A stretch of DNA of 64,000 nt from Corynebacterium xerosis NBRC 16721 = ATCC 373 (lineage in GTDB: Bacteria > Actinomycetota > Actinomycetes > Mycobacteriales > Mycobacteriaceae). The translations under genes and the position numbers were made by a program. The stretch covers positions 124,001-188,000 of the forward strand of contig NZ_BCRD01000001.1 in assembly GCF_001552415.1 (NCBI RefSeq). The letters are read 5' to 3'. The notes below the pieces were generated by a model. That model did not search any database. It saw only the letters and a program-made list of their open reading frames with translations, and had not been told where the DNA came from. This document shows, piece by piece, positions 54,348 to 63,039 of the stretch (position 1 is the first letter of the stretch; each line of letters starts with the position of its first letter).

Positions 54348-55300
54348 CGCGGATCCTCCTGCCCGGCCGGGGCGTCGCCCGTCAGCGAGAGGAAGACCTC
54401 GTCCAGGGTGGGGCGGCGCAGGCCGGCGTCGTGGAGCTCGACGCCCTCGACGTCGGCCAGGAAGCGCGTCAGCGACGTGGTGCCGTCGATGACTGGTGCC
54501 CGCAGCGACGGGCCATCGACGATGACGGGGCCGGAGGCGTGGCGCGCCAGGGCGTCGCGGAGGGCGGCGACATCGTCCATCCGCGCCGCCGTGACCTCGA
54601 CCTGCTGGCCGCCGACGCGCGACTTGAGCTGGTCCGCCGTGCCCTCGGCGATGACGCGGCCGTCGTCGATGACGCTGATGTCGTCGGCGAGCTGGTCGGC
54701 CTCCTCCAGGTACTGCGTGGTCAACAGGACCGTCACGCCGCGGCCGACGCGGTCGCGGATGACGTCCCACAGCCCGATGCGGGCCTTCGGGTCGAGGCCC
54801 GTGGTCGGCTCGTCGAGGAACAGGACCTTCGGCTCGGCCACCAGCGCGCCGGCCAGGTCGACGCGGCGCCGCATGCCGCCGGAGAAACCCTTCACGGGGC
54901 GATCGGCGGCGTCGGCGAGGTCGAAGGAATCGAGCAACTCGTCCGTCCGCTCCTCCACGCGGGCGCGGCCCAGGTGATAGAGGCGGCCGATCAGGCGCAG
55001 GTTCTCCCGCGCCGTGAGCTGCTCGTCGACGGCGGCGTACTGGCCGGAAGTGCCGATGACGTCGCGGACCCGCGCAGGCTGCGCGAGCACGTCGATGCCC
55101 GCGACCCGGGCGGAACCCGCCGTCGGTTGAATGAGGGTGGTCAGGATTTTCACGCACGTGGTCTTGCCCGCGCCGTTCGGGCCGAGGATGCCCCGGACCG
55201 TTCCCTCTTCGACGGCGAGGTCGAGGCCGTCGAGCGCGCGGACCTCCCCGGAGGACGCGGAGTAGACCTTGGTCAGGCCCTCCGCTTCGATGATGGACAT
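54344..55300 (-). CDS. ABC exporter ATPase (DrrA-like)
   Basis: The 318-residue ATPase has Walker A GPNGAGKTTCV, the signature FSGGMRRRVDLAGAL, Walker B LFLDEPTTGLDPKARI and the H-loop-like TTQYLEEADQLAD. The DrrA-type C-terminal part RRPTLDEVFLSLTGD is present. It powers the permease encoded next. ATG 55300 is the family start; the longer frame has no support. Confidence 0.9.
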   Translation of the reverse strand: MSIIEAEGLTKVYSASSGEVRALDGLDLAVEEGTVRGILGPNGAGKTTCVKILTTLIQPTAGSARVAGIDVLAQPARVRDVIGTSGQYAAVDEQLTARENLRLIGRLYHLGRARVEERTDELLDSFDLADAADRPVKGFSGGMRRRVDLAGALVAEPKVLFLDEPTTGLDPKARIGLWDVIRDRVGRGVTVLLTTQYLEEADQLADDISVIDDGRVIAEGTADQLKSRVGGQQVEVTAARMDDVAALRDALARHASGPVIVDGPSLRAPVIDGTTSLTRFLADVEGVELHDAGLRRPTLDEVFLSLTGDAPAGQEDPR

Positions 55301-55609
55301 GTGCGTCCTTTCGATTGTCGTGCACCCGGCGGGGTGCCGGCCCGGTGCCATGCGCCCGGTCAGGCGCTCGCGCGCCTTCCGGCGAGCGTCGGTGCATCGT
55401 ACTCCGATACCCGGATGCGAAATAGGGCCGTGGTGGGTGGGGCGAACGGTCACACCCGGTGGGGCGTGCGTTGCGCGAACGACGTAGTTTTAAGGGAGGA
55501 CTCTTCAAACCGAAAAGTACCCCAAACACGCGAAAGGGCTCCTTGGGCGCTCGTGATGCGCCCAGATTTTCACGCCCTCATCTACGCCCCTTGAACCCCA
55601 GGAGGATCC
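55301..55609. other. Divergent spacer between the ABC exporter and gapB
   Basis: No gene or convincing promoter is visible in these 309 bases. AAGGGAGGACTC near 55493 is purine-rich but is not next to a start codon. Confidence 0.4.
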
Positions 55610-57061
55610 ATGGCGACGCCGGCACCGATCAACCACAGCGACTGGAACGAGCGAGTCGTCCTCGCGGAGAAGATGATCCCGCTGCTCGGCCAGCTGCGAC
55701 GCGAGAAGAACGTCGTCACCTCGATTTTCGGCCGTCTGCTGGAGAACCCGACCGAGACGTCGATCATCAAGTCGCACCGTTACGCCCGGCGCATCACCTC
55801 GCAGGAGCTGCCGTTGCAGCAGACGCTGCCGATCATCGAGCAGCTGGTGAAGATGGACCTGGGCACCGCGTCGATCGACCTGGGTGCCCTGGCCACCAAG
55901 TACGAGGCCGAGGGCGGCGACCTCGCCGAGTTCCTCGAGCGCGAGCTCGCCGACGTCATCGGCACCGCGCACGAGACCCCGAAGGCCGACATCGTGCTCT
56001 ACGGCTTCGGCCGCATCGGCCGCCTGCTGGCCCGCATCCTCCTGTCCCGCGAGGCCGTGTTCAACGGTGCCCGCCTGCGCGCCATCGTCGTGCGCAAGAA
56101 CGGCGAGGACGACATCGTCAAGCGCGCGTCGTTGCTGCGCCGCGACTCCGTCCACGGCGCCTTCGACGGCACGATCTCCGTCGACAAGGACAACGACATC
56201 ATCTGGGCCAACGGCACCCCGATCCAGGTGATCTACTCCTCCGACCCGTCGACCGTCGATTACACCGAGTACGGCATCGACGACGCGCTGGTCATCGACA
56301 ACACGGGCCGCTGGCGCGATCGCGAGGGCCTGGGCCAGCACCTCAAGGCCAAGGGCGTGGACAAGGTGCTGCTGACCGCCCCGGGCAAGGGCGACATCCC
56401 CAACATCGTCTACGGCATCAACCACAAGGGCATCGACGCGGACGAGAAGATCCTGTCGGCGGCGTCCTGCACCACCAACGGCATCACGCCGGTGCTGAAG
56501 GTCGTCAACGACAAGTGGGGCGTCGAGTTCGGCCACGTCGAGACGGTCCACTCGTTCACCAACGACCAGAACCTCATCGACAACTTCCACAAGGGCACTC
56601 GCCGCGGCCGCGCCGCCACGCTGAACATGGTGCTCACCGAGACCGGCGCCGCCAAGGCCGTGTCCAAGGCGCTGCCGGAGTTCGAGGGCAAGCTGACGGG
56701 CAACGCCATCCGCGTGCCCACCCCGGACGTGTCCATGGCCGTGCTGAACCTGACCCTGGAGAACGAGGTCGACCGCGACGAGGTCAACGAGTACCTCCGC
56801 GAGGTCTCGCTGCGCTCCGTACTGCGCCAGCAGATCGACTACATCCATTCCCCGGAGGTCGTGTCCACCGACTTCGTCGGCTCCACCCATGCCGGCATCG
56901 TCGATGGCCTGGCCACCATCGCGCAGGGCAAGCACCTGGTGCTCTACGTCTGGTACGACAACGAGTTCGGCTACTCGAACCAGGTCGTTCGCGTCGCCGA
57001 GGAGGTGCTGGGCACCCGCCCGCGCATCTACCCGAAGCGCAAGCACCTCGAGGACCTGTAG
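55610..57061 (+). CDS. gapB: Glyceraldehyde-3-phosphate dehydrogenase, extended type (GapB)
   Basis: The 483-residue enzyme has an N-terminal extension of about 125 residues before the nucleotide-binding domain (ADIVLYGFGRIGRLLARILL). The catalytic Cys is in ILSAASCTTNGITPV and the phosphate-site Thr/Arg in TGAAKAVSKALPE. This form corresponds to corynebacterial GapB, which favours gluconeogenesis and can use NADP. The C-terminal YVWYDNEFGYSNQVVR is typical. AGGAGG precedes ATG 55610. Confidence 0.94.
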   Translation: MATPAPINHSDWNERVVLAEKMIPLLGQLRREKNVVTSIFGRLLENPTETSIIKSHRYARRITSQELPLQQTLPIIEQLVKMDLGTASIDLGALATKYEAEGGDLAEFLERELADVIGTAHETPKADIVLYGFGRIGRLLARILLSREAVFNGARLRAIVVRKNGEDDIVKRASLLRRDSVHGAFDGTISVDKDNDIIWANGTPIQVIYSSDPSTVDYTEYGIDDALVIDNTGRWRDREGLGQHLKAKGVDKVLLTAPGKGDIPNIVYGINHKGIDADEKILSAASCTTNGITPVLKVVNDKWGVEFGHVETVHSFTNDQNLIDNFHKGTRRGRAATLNMVLTETGAAKAVSKALPEFEGKLTGNAIRVPTPDVSMAVLNLTLENEVDRDEVNEYLREVSLRSVLRQQIDYIHSPEVVSTDFVGSTHAGIVDGLATIAQGKHLVLYVWYDNEFGYSNQVVRVAEEVLGTRPRIYPKRKHLEDL

Positions 57062-57200
57062 GTCGTTGAGGCCGGCCCCGACCCGTCACCACTTGGCCGG
57101 TCGGGGATCCGCGACCCCGGCCGGTCGGAGCTCACGGACCCAGGACGATGACCGCGTGAGACGAAGAGCTCGACATGACGAGCTCGACATGAACGCGTGA

Positions 57201-57238
57201 AAGGCGCGGCCCCCGTTTTCGGACGGGGGCCGCGCCTT
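57201..57238. terminator. 16-bp hairpin terminator after gapB
   Basis: AAGGCGCGGCCCCCGT pairs perfectly with ACGGGGGCCGCGCCTT across a six-base TTTCGG loop, with short A and T tracts at both ends, so it may work in both directions. Confidence 0.8.
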
Positions 57239-57244
57239 CTCCGT

Positions 57245-57355
57245 GCCATATAGATTCCGACGCCGCGCCGTTTTTCAGGCCATATAGATGCCAACGCCGC
57301 GTCGATAAACGCGTTTCCGCAGCTGGCGAAAACAGGTGGCGTCCATATGGCACGA
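57245..57355. repeat. CCATATAGAT direct repeats with inverted third copy
   Basis: GCCATATAGATTCCGACGCC near 57245 and GCCATATAGATGCCAACGCC near 57281 are direct repeats about 36 bases apart. A third copy, TGGCGTCCATATGGCAC, lies inverted near 57338. Confidence 0.7.
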
Positions 57356-57401
57356 GAGCGAGAGGCGGTGGGGTGCGGCTGCGGCTTTGCTCCCGCGGAG
57401 C

Positions 57402-57566
57402 CGTCACGAGATCGCGATTGAGCTCCACCAGAACGATCTCGTGGCCGAAATGTGAGGGCATGGGCGACGAGATCGCGATTGAGCTCCTCCAACACGATCT
57501 CGTCGGCAGTGAGGCGGCTCGGAGACGACGAGATCGCGATTCAGGTTCTGAATCGCGATCTCGTGG
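57402..57566. repeat. Intergenic palindrome family A, copies 4-6
   Basis: Three units start at 57402, 57465 and 57526, each with GAGATCGCGATT and a mirrored GATCTCGT end. The third is a near-perfect hairpin with ACGAGATCGCGATTCAG paired across a GTT loop. Confidence 0.85.
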
Positions 57567-57729
57567 TCCGAGTTTGGTGGTCGGGGCTTGGCGACCGGAG
57601 TTTGGAGGATGGTGGTTGGTGGATGGTGGTTGGTGGCCCCGTGGTGAGGCGAGGCCCCGTCACCCGGAGGCGACGTATCCAGATGAGCGGACGCTTTACG
57701 ACGGACCGACGGCTCCGCGAGCGACGTGC

Positions 57730-57945
57730 TTAGTCGTCCCAGCGGTCGTCATCGTCGTCGTCATCGTCGTCTCGGGGGTCGTCCCAATCGTCGTCGTCCC
57801 GGTCATCCCAGTCGTCGTCGACGGAGACGACGGCGGGCGGGGCCGGGGGCGGGGCGTCGGCGGGCGCGGGCTGATCGGGCGCCGCACCTCCGAAGAAGGC
57901 GGTGACGGCGGCGACGACGCCGGCGAAGAATCCCGTGATGTCCAT
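57730..57945 (-). CDS. Small protein with Asp/Trp tail
   Basis: The 71-residue protein has a short hydrophobic head (MDITGFFAGVVAAVTAFFGG), an Ala/Pro linker and the tail VDDDWDDRDDDDWDDPRDDD with further Asp and a terminal RWDD. It resembles the C-terminus of the protein at 29093 and shares an upstream operator architecture with it. AAGGAG nine bases before ATG 57945 is a good ribosome site. Function unknown; membrane association at the surface or cytoplasmic face is possible. Confidence 0.7.
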   Translation of the reverse strand: MDITGFFAGVVAAVTAFFGGAAPDQPAPADAPPPAPPAVVSVDDDWDDRDDDDWDDPRDDDDDDDDDRWDD

Positions 57946-58106
57946 GGTTCTGCTCCTTAGGTGCAGGGGACGAAAGTCGGGTCATCCGCCAACCGGTGGC
58001 TTCCCGTTCCCGTCCTCGTGGTGGGTGGCGAAACCCAGTGAAGCAGGGCGGACAAGGCGCCACAATGGCCGTCGTCAAGCATTCATTTCCGCGAAAAGAA
58101 CTGGTC

Positions 58107-58153
58107 AGCGCCTATGAAGCCATGATGATCCGAAGATGAGCGGACTCTCATCG
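58107..58153 (-). promoter_or_regulatory. Operator-like TCAT array before the second Asp/Trp gene
   Basis: Read on the minus strand: GATGA (58152-58148), N8, then TCAT boxes at 58139, 58128 and 58117, with 11-bp steps. This is the same order and spacing as before 29093. AAGATGA-N2-GGACTCTCATCG at 58133-58153 on the plus strand matches 29030-29050 at 19 of 21 bases. Confidence 0.65.
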
Positions 58154-58188
58154 AAACAGCCCCGGACGGGGTGGGCCTGCGGCCGCCC

Positions 58189-58842
58189 CTACCGCTGGTG
58201 CACCTGATTCTGCGCGGCCTCCAGCCCATGGCGGACGAGCAATTCCACGGCGTCGGCGGCGTCCTGCAGCCAGAACGGCAGGTCGCGGCGCTCGGCCGTG
58301 GAAAATGCGCGCAACACGAAGTCCGCCGGATCCTGGCGCCCCGGCGGGCGGCCGATGCCCACGCGCACCCGCAGGTAATCCTTCGTGCCCAGCGACTTCG
58401 TGGTCGATCGCAGGCCGTTGTGACCGCCCTCGCCGCCGCCGCGCTTCAGGCGGATGACTCCGGGGTCGAGGTCCAGCTCGTCGTGGACCACGATGACGTC
58501 GGTCGGCTCGACGTTGAAGAACTTCGCCAGCGCGCTGATCGGCCCGCCGGAGACGTTCATGTACGTCCGCGGTTTGGCCAGGATCACCTGCCGCTCGGCC
58601 GCGGCGTCGCCGGCCCCGACGGTCCAGCGGGTCTGCACGATCTCCGCGTTGGACCGCTTGTGCGCGGAAAACGTCGACGGCATCGGGATGGTCCGCTCCG
58701 CGAGCTCGTCGAGCACCATCTGCCCGACGTTGTGCCGCGTGTCCGCGTACTTCGGGCCGGGATTGCCCAGGCCGACGACGAGGATCGGCGGGGCATCCGA
58801 CGGGGCGGGGGAGGGTTTGGCGCGTCCGAACATGCCCGTCAT
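58189..58842 (-). CDS. pth: Peptidyl-tRNA hydrolase
   Basis: The 217-residue enzyme frees tRNA from drop-off peptidyl-tRNA. Family motifs: [20 protein letters not shown] with Asn and the catalytic His, [35 protein letters not shown] and [16 protein letters not shown]. It lies behind rplY, as in most actinobacteria. ATG 58842 (MTGMFGR) or 58833 are possible starts. Confidence 0.95.
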   Translation of the reverse strand: MTGMFGRAKPSPAPSDAPPILVVGLGNPGPKYADTRHNVGQMVLDELAERTIPMPSTFSAHKRSNAEIVQTRWTVGAGDAAAERQVILAKPRTYMNVSGGPISALAKFFNVEPTDVIVVHDELDLDPGVIRLKRGGGEGGHNGLRSTTKSLGTKDYLRVRVGIGRPPGRQDPADFVLRAFSTAERRDLPFWLQDAADAVELLVRHGLEAAQNQVHQR

Positions 58843-58852
58843 CTTCCCACAT

Positions 58853-58942
58853 GTGCTTTGCGACGACCCGCGCGGGACCGCGGCACCGCACGACGAAGCC
58901 CCCGCCGGAAACGAATCCAGTGGGGGCTGCGTCGCAAAGCAC
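58853..58942. repeat. Inverted motif pair between rplY and pth
   Basis: GTGCTTTGCGACG (58853-58865) and CGTCGCAAAGCAC (58930-58942) are a 13-bp perfect inverted repeat. Between them lies an AGCCCCC/GGGGGCT hairpin (58897-58928). The set probably forms a terminator or attenuator after rplY. Confidence 0.8.
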
Positions 58943-58995
58943 GGGTAGCGACCGATCCAGGACCGGCCGCATGCCCGAAGGCGGGGGAGGGGTAT

Positions 58996-59649
58996 TTACT
59001 CCCCGCCCTCGCCCTCCTCGTCCTTGGGCTCGTCGGGCAGCTCGTCCTCGCCCATGCCCTCGACGTCGGCGTCGACGTCGCCGGCCGGGTCCTCCTCGGA
59101 CTCGACGATGTTGATGATGAGCAGCTCCGGGTCGTCGGTGAGCTCGAGGCCCTCCGGCAGGGGGACGTCGGAGGCGAGGATCTGCGCGCCCACGTCCAGG
59201 CCCTCGACGGACACGACGATCTCTTCCGGAATCGACAGCACCGGCGCGAGGACCAGGATGGTGTCGGCGTCCTGCATGAGCAGGGCGTCGCCCGGGGCCA
59301 GCTCGCCCTCGTGGACGATCGGCACCTCGACCTCGACCTTCTCGCCGCGGTGGATGCCCAGCAGGTCGGCGTGGTCGATGTTGAGGGTCAGCGGGTTCTG
59401 GTCCAGGGCCTTGACCATGGACAGCTGCGACTCGCCGTCGATGTCGAGGTCGAGGACGGCGTTGACGCCGTAGTTGCGGATGACGCCGTGGAACTCGATG
59501 GAATCGACGAGGACGTGCTTCGGGGCGTCGAGGTCCTTCGAGTAGATGACCACGGGGATGTCGCCGGCGACGCGGGCGCGGCGGGCGGCGCCCTTGCCGA
59601 ACTCGGTGCGCTCGCGGGCTTCCAGCTTGATGATGTTGGGCTTGGCCAT
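58996..59649 (-). CDS. rplY: 50S ribosomal protein L25 (general stress protein Ctc)
   Basis: The 217-residue protein has the L25 5S rRNA-binding N-terminus (LEARERTEFGKGAARRARVA) and the Ctc-type C-terminal domain (VEVEVPIVHEGELAPGDALL). The acidic tail (DVDADVEGMGEDELPDEPKD) is longer than usual. It binds 5S rRNA in the large subunit. Its place between prs and pth is conserved, apart from the GNAT gene now in front. Confidence 0.94.
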   Translation of the reverse strand: MAKPNIIKLEARERTEFGKGAARRARVAGDIPVVIYSKDLDAPKHVLVDSIEFHGVIRNYGVNAVLDLDIDGESQLSMVKALDQNPLTLNIDHADLLGIHRGEKVEVEVPIVHEGELAPGDALLMQDADTILVLAPVLSIPEEIVVSVEGLDVGAQILASDVPLPEGLELTDDPELLIINIVESEEDPAGDVDADVEGMGEDELPDEPKDEEGEGGE

Positions 59650-59853
59650 AGTCTGACTCCTTGAAATCGTGGGGTTCGGGAGTCGATCACGTGGCACGCG
59701 CGTCCGGATTGCACCGGGTGTTGCATGCGTCGCGTCGATAACGGGGCCTTCGCCGCGTCCGCTTCCCGCGTCCGCGTCTTCCGGCCACCCTCGCCGAGAC
59801 ATAACCCGTGGAATGCTACACGAAACGGCGACGCCCGGGAAATCGCCCGCCGG

Positions 59854-60360
59854 TCAGAACCGGTGCACCATGACGCGGTACCCCTCGGCCTCCGCGTTGC
59901 CGGCGGTGAACTCGAAACCGATGCCGAGATAAGCGCGGTATGCGCGCTCGTTGTTCTCGTCGACGGTCAGGCTGACGGCGGGGGCTCCGCGGTCGCGGGC
60001 GAAGTCGAGGGCCGCCGCCATCAGTTTCTTGCCGAGGCCGCGGCCGGTGAAATCTGGCTCCAGGGCGATGGCCACCTCGGGAATCTCGTCGCTGATGTAC
60101 CCCGAGCCCGGGTCGTCGGCCGTGAAGTGCCGCAGCCAGGCCCCTCCCGCGACGTCGCCGCAGATCTCCGCGATGATCGCCCCATCCCGCTCGGCCGACC
60201 ACCGGTCGACGTACTTCACGTCATCGGCCGCGAACTTCGGGCCGAGGTCGTCGTCGATGTCCCGGTCGCCGTCCCACACCTCCGTGAGGCGGTGGAGGCG
60301 ATGGATCGTCGGCCGATCCTCCTCGGTGGCCGGGCGGAAAACGGGTGCGTCGGTGGGCAT
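59854..60360 (-). CDS. GNAT-family N-acetyltransferase
   Basis: The 168-residue protein has the acetyl-CoA loop in EVAIALEPDFTGRGLGKKLM and the GNAT C-terminal block LTVDENNERAYRAYLGIGF. Its substrate is unknown. It sits 14 bases after prs and 205 bases before rplY, so it is an addition to the usual glmU-prs-rplY-pth order. Confidence 0.85.
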   Translation of the reverse strand: MPTDAPVFRPATEEDRPTIHRLHRLTEVWDGDRDIDDDLGPKFAADDVKYVDRWSAERDGAIIAEICGDVAGGAWLRHFTADDPGSGYISDEIPEVAIALEPDFTGRGLGKKLMAAALDFARDRGAPAVSLTVDENNERAYRAYLGIGFEFTAGNAEAEGYRVMVHRF

Positions 60361-60374
60361 GATCCTCCGGGAAC

Positions 60375-61352
60375 CTACGCCTGGCCCTCGAAGAGGGTGG
60401 TCACGGAACCGTTCTCGAAGATCTCGTGGATCGTCTTGGCCAGCAGCGGCGCGATCGGCAGGACCGTCAGGTTGTCCCAGCCCTCGTGCGTCTGCGGCAG
60501 CGTGTCCGTGGTGATGACCTCGCGGGCGCCGCACTTGGACAGGCGCTCGGCCGCCGGGCCGGAGAACACGCCGTGGGTGGTGGCGATGATGACGTCGGCC
60601 GCGCCGGCCTCGCGCAGCACCTTCACCGCGCCGGCGATGGTGCCGCCGGTGTCGATCATGTCGTCGATGAGCAGGCACACGCGGCCATCGACGTCGCCGA
60701 CGACGCGGTTGGCCACGACCTCGTTGGCCACGTCCACGCTGCGGGTCTTGTGGATGAACGCCAGCGGCGCATCACCGAGGGTGTTGGCCCACTTCTCCGA
60801 CACCTTCACGCGGCCGGCGTCGGGGGAGACCACGCACAGGTTCTCCAGCGAGTAGTGCTCCTTGATGTAGTCCGCCAGGATAGGCATGGCGTGCATGTGA
60901 TCGACCGGGCCGTCGAAGAAGCCCTGGATCTGATCGGTGTGCAGATCGACCGACACGATGCGGTCCGCGCCGGCGGTCTTCAGCAGATCCGCCACCAGGC
61001 GGGCGGAAATCGGCTCGCGGCCGCGGTGCTTCTTGTCCTGGCGCGCGTACGGGAAGAACGGCAGGATCGCCGTGATGCGCTTGGCGGAACCGCGCTTCAG
61101 GGCGTCGATCATGATCAGCTGTTCCATCAGCCACTTGTTCAGCGGCGCCGGGTGAGCCTGCAGCACGAACGCGTCGCAGCCGCGGACGGACTCCTCGAAA
61201 CGGACGAAGATCTCGCCGTTCGCGAAGTCGCGGGCGGTCATCGGGGTCAGCTCGACGCCCAACTCCTTTGCCACCGCGTCACCGAGCTCCGGGTGCGCGC
61301 GCCCGGAGAAGATCATGAGGTTCTTCTGGTTGTCGATCCACTCGCCGGTCAT
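60375..61352 (-). CDS. prs: Ribose-phosphate pyrophosphokinase
   Basis: The 325-residue enzyme makes PRPP from ribose-5-phosphate and ATP. Motifs: FVRFEESVRGCDAFVLQ, the flexible loop PFFPYARQDKKHRGREPISA, VSVDLHTDQIQGFFDGPVDH and the PRPP-binding VCLLIDDMIDTGGTIAGAVK. The start ATG 61352 gives the usual MTGEWIDNQKNLMIFSGRAH. It follows glmU after 34 bases and is probably co-transcribed. Confidence 0.96.
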   Translation of the reverse strand: MTGEWIDNQKNLMIFSGRAHPELGDAVAKELGVELTPMTARDFANGEIFVRFEESVRGCDAFVLQAHPAPLNKWLMEQLIMIDALKRGSAKRITAILPFFPYARQDKKHRGREPISARLVADLLKTAGADRIVSVDLHTDQIQGFFDGPVDHMHAMPILADYIKEHYSLENLCVVSPDAGRVKVSEKWANTLGDAPLAFIHKTRSVDVANEVVANRVVGDVDGRVCLLIDDMIDTGGTIAGAVKVLREAGAADVIIATTHGVFSGPAAERLSKCGAREVITTDTLPQTHEGWDNLTVLPIAPLLAKTIHEIFENGSVTTLFEGQA

Positions 61353-61386
61353 GTAATCGGCCTGGCCTTCCTGGTCGTTCTTCGGC

Positions 61387-62925
61387 TTACGCGGAGGTGT
61401 CGGGATTGCCGTCGCCCGGGGCGCCGACATCGGTGGAATCGCCCGCCGCGGCCTGCGCCGCCTCGGCCGCTTCCGCCGCCGGGGTGCCCGGCCGCTTCCG
61501 CTGGACCCACCCCTCGATGTTGCGCTGGGGGCCACCGCTGACCGCCAACGCACCCGGGGGAACGTCGTCCTTGATTACAGTACCCGCACCCGAATACGCG
61601 CCGTCACCGACGGTTACGGGGGCGATGAACATGGTGTCGGAGCCGGTGCGCACGTGGGAGCCGATGACGGTCCGGTGCTTGTTCACGCCGTCGTAGTTGA
61701 CGAAGACGCTCGACGCCCCGATGTTGGAGTGCTCGCCGATCTCCGCGTCGCCGACGTACGTCAGGTGCGGGACCTTCGAGCCGCGGCCGATGACGGCCTT
61801 CTTCGTCTCGACGAAGCCGCCGAGCTTGCCGTCCTCGCCGAGCACGGTGCCGGGGCGCAGGAACGTGAACGGACCGACCTGGGCATTCGCGCCGATGGAC
61901 GACTCGGTGCCGTGCACGCGGAAGACCGTGGCGCCCTCGCCGACGGTGACGTCCGTCAGCGTGGTGTCCGGACCGACTGTGGCGCCGTCGCCGACGACGG
62001 TGGCGCCGTGGAGCTGGGTGCCCGGCAGGATGGTCACGTCGCGGCCGATCTCCACGTCGACGTCGATCCACGTGGTCGCCGGATCGACGATGGTCGCGCC
62101 GCCGCGCATGGCCTTCTCGCACTGGCGGCGGTTGAGCTCGGCGCCGAGATTGGCCAGCTGCACGCGGTCGTTGACGCCGGCGACGACCATCGCGTCGTCG
62201 AGGCGGTGGCCGCGCACGGAACGGTCCGCCTCGCGGGCGATGCCGATGACGTCGGTCAGGTACAGCTCGCCCTGCGCGTTGTCGGTGTTCAGCTGGGTCA
62301 GCGCGTGGCGCAGCGTGGCGGCGTCGAAGGCGTAGACGCCGGAGTTGACCTCCGTGGTCCGGCGCTCGTCGTCGGTGGCGTCCTTCTCCTCGACGATGCG
62401 CAGCACCTCGCCGTCGGAGTTGCGGATGATGCGGCCGTAACCATGGGGGTTCTCCGCCGTCGACGTCAGCACCGTCACGGCGGCGCGCGGCTTGCGGTTG
62501 TGCTCCGCCAGCAGGGCGGAGAGCGTGTCGGCGTCGAGAAGCGGCACGTCGGAGGTGGTCACCAGCACGGTGCCCTCGAACTCCTGCAGCGAGGCGTCGT
62601 CGAGTGCGCACTGCACCGCATGGCCGGTGCCGTTCTGCTCCTCCTGGTGGGCGATGGCCACGCCACCGGGCAGGGCGCCGTCGCCCTCGGCATCGGCGAT
62701 GCCGCCCACCCACTCGGCGATGGCGCGGACGACCTTCTCGCGCTGGTGGCCGACGACCGCGACGATCTGTTCGGGGTCGACGCCCCGGGCCGCGTGCAGG
62801 GCGTGTTCCAGCATCGTGCGGCCGCCGATGCCGTGCAGCATCTTCGGCGTGTCCGACTTCATGCGGGTGCCCTGGCCGGCGGCCAGGATGACGACGGCGG
62901 TGGGCGTGCCGGTGCCGTTGCTCAT
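61387..62925 (-). CDS. glmU: Bifunctional UDP-GlcNAc pyrophosphorylase / GlcN-1-P acetyltransferase
   Basis: The 512-residue enzyme makes UDP-GlcNAc for peptidoglycan. The N-terminal uridyltransferase has [20 protein letters not shown] and the C-terminal left-handed beta-helix has the repeated hexapeptides ([30 protein letters not shown]). A long Ala-rich tail after [10 protein letters not shown] is typical of actinobacteria. ATG 62925. Confidence 0.96.
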   Translation of the reverse strand: MSNGTGTPTAVVILAAGQGTRMKSDTPKMLHGIGGRTMLEHALHAARGVDPEQIVAVVGHQREKVVRAIAEWVGGIADAEGDGALPGGVAIAHQEEQNGTGHAVQCALDDASLQEFEGTVLVTTSDVPLLDADTLSALLAEHNRKPRAAVTVLTSTAENPHGYGRIIRNSDGEVLRIVEEKDATDDERRTTEVNSGVYAFDAATLRHALTQLNTDNAQGELYLTDVIGIAREADRSVRGHRLDDAMVVAGVNDRVQLANLGAELNRRQCEKAMRGGATIVDPATTWIDVDVEIGRDVTILPGTQLHGATVVGDGATVGPDTTLTDVTVGEGATVFRVHGTESSIGANAQVGPFTFLRPGTVLGEDGKLGGFVETKKAVIGRGSKVPHLTYVGDAEIGEHSNIGASSVFVNYDGVNKHRTVIGSHVRTGSDTMFIAPVTVGDGAYSGAGTVIKDDVPPGALAVSGGPQRNIEGWVQRKRPGTPAAEAAEAAQAAAGDSTDVGAPGDGNPDTSA

Positions 62926-63039
62926 GTCAGTCTCCTCGTGCGGTTCGTCGTGGGATCCTCCGGAAACCCTACCTTCCGGAAGACGCGGCCACGGTACTCC
63001 CGCCCGGCCCCGCCCACGGTGCGGGGTGCGCGGCCCGCG

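Larger units (their letters stand above)
57062..57729. other. Repeat-rich island without genes
   Basis: 668 bases with no supported gene. It contains a GAGCTCGACATGA duplication (57166-57190), the gapB terminator, three CCATAT repeats and three copies of palindrome family A, then a GGTTGGTGG-rich stretch and a motif copy (57693-57702). Confidence 0.7.
2310..58940. repeat. Dispersed 10-bp motif GTCGYMAAGC
   Basis: GTCGCAAAGC or its complement begins at 13690, 14622, 21074, 21224, 29000, 33680, 35998, 38501, 58855 and 58931. GTCGTAAAGC begins at 19702, 37452, 38452, 52115, 53546 and 57693. GTCGTCAAGC begins at 2310, 15950, 23993, 32066, 42407, 47721, 47880 and 58071. The AAAGC forms lie almost only between genes (35998 in ftsE is the exception). 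C or CC usually precedes and A or G usually follows. Confidence 0.8.
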
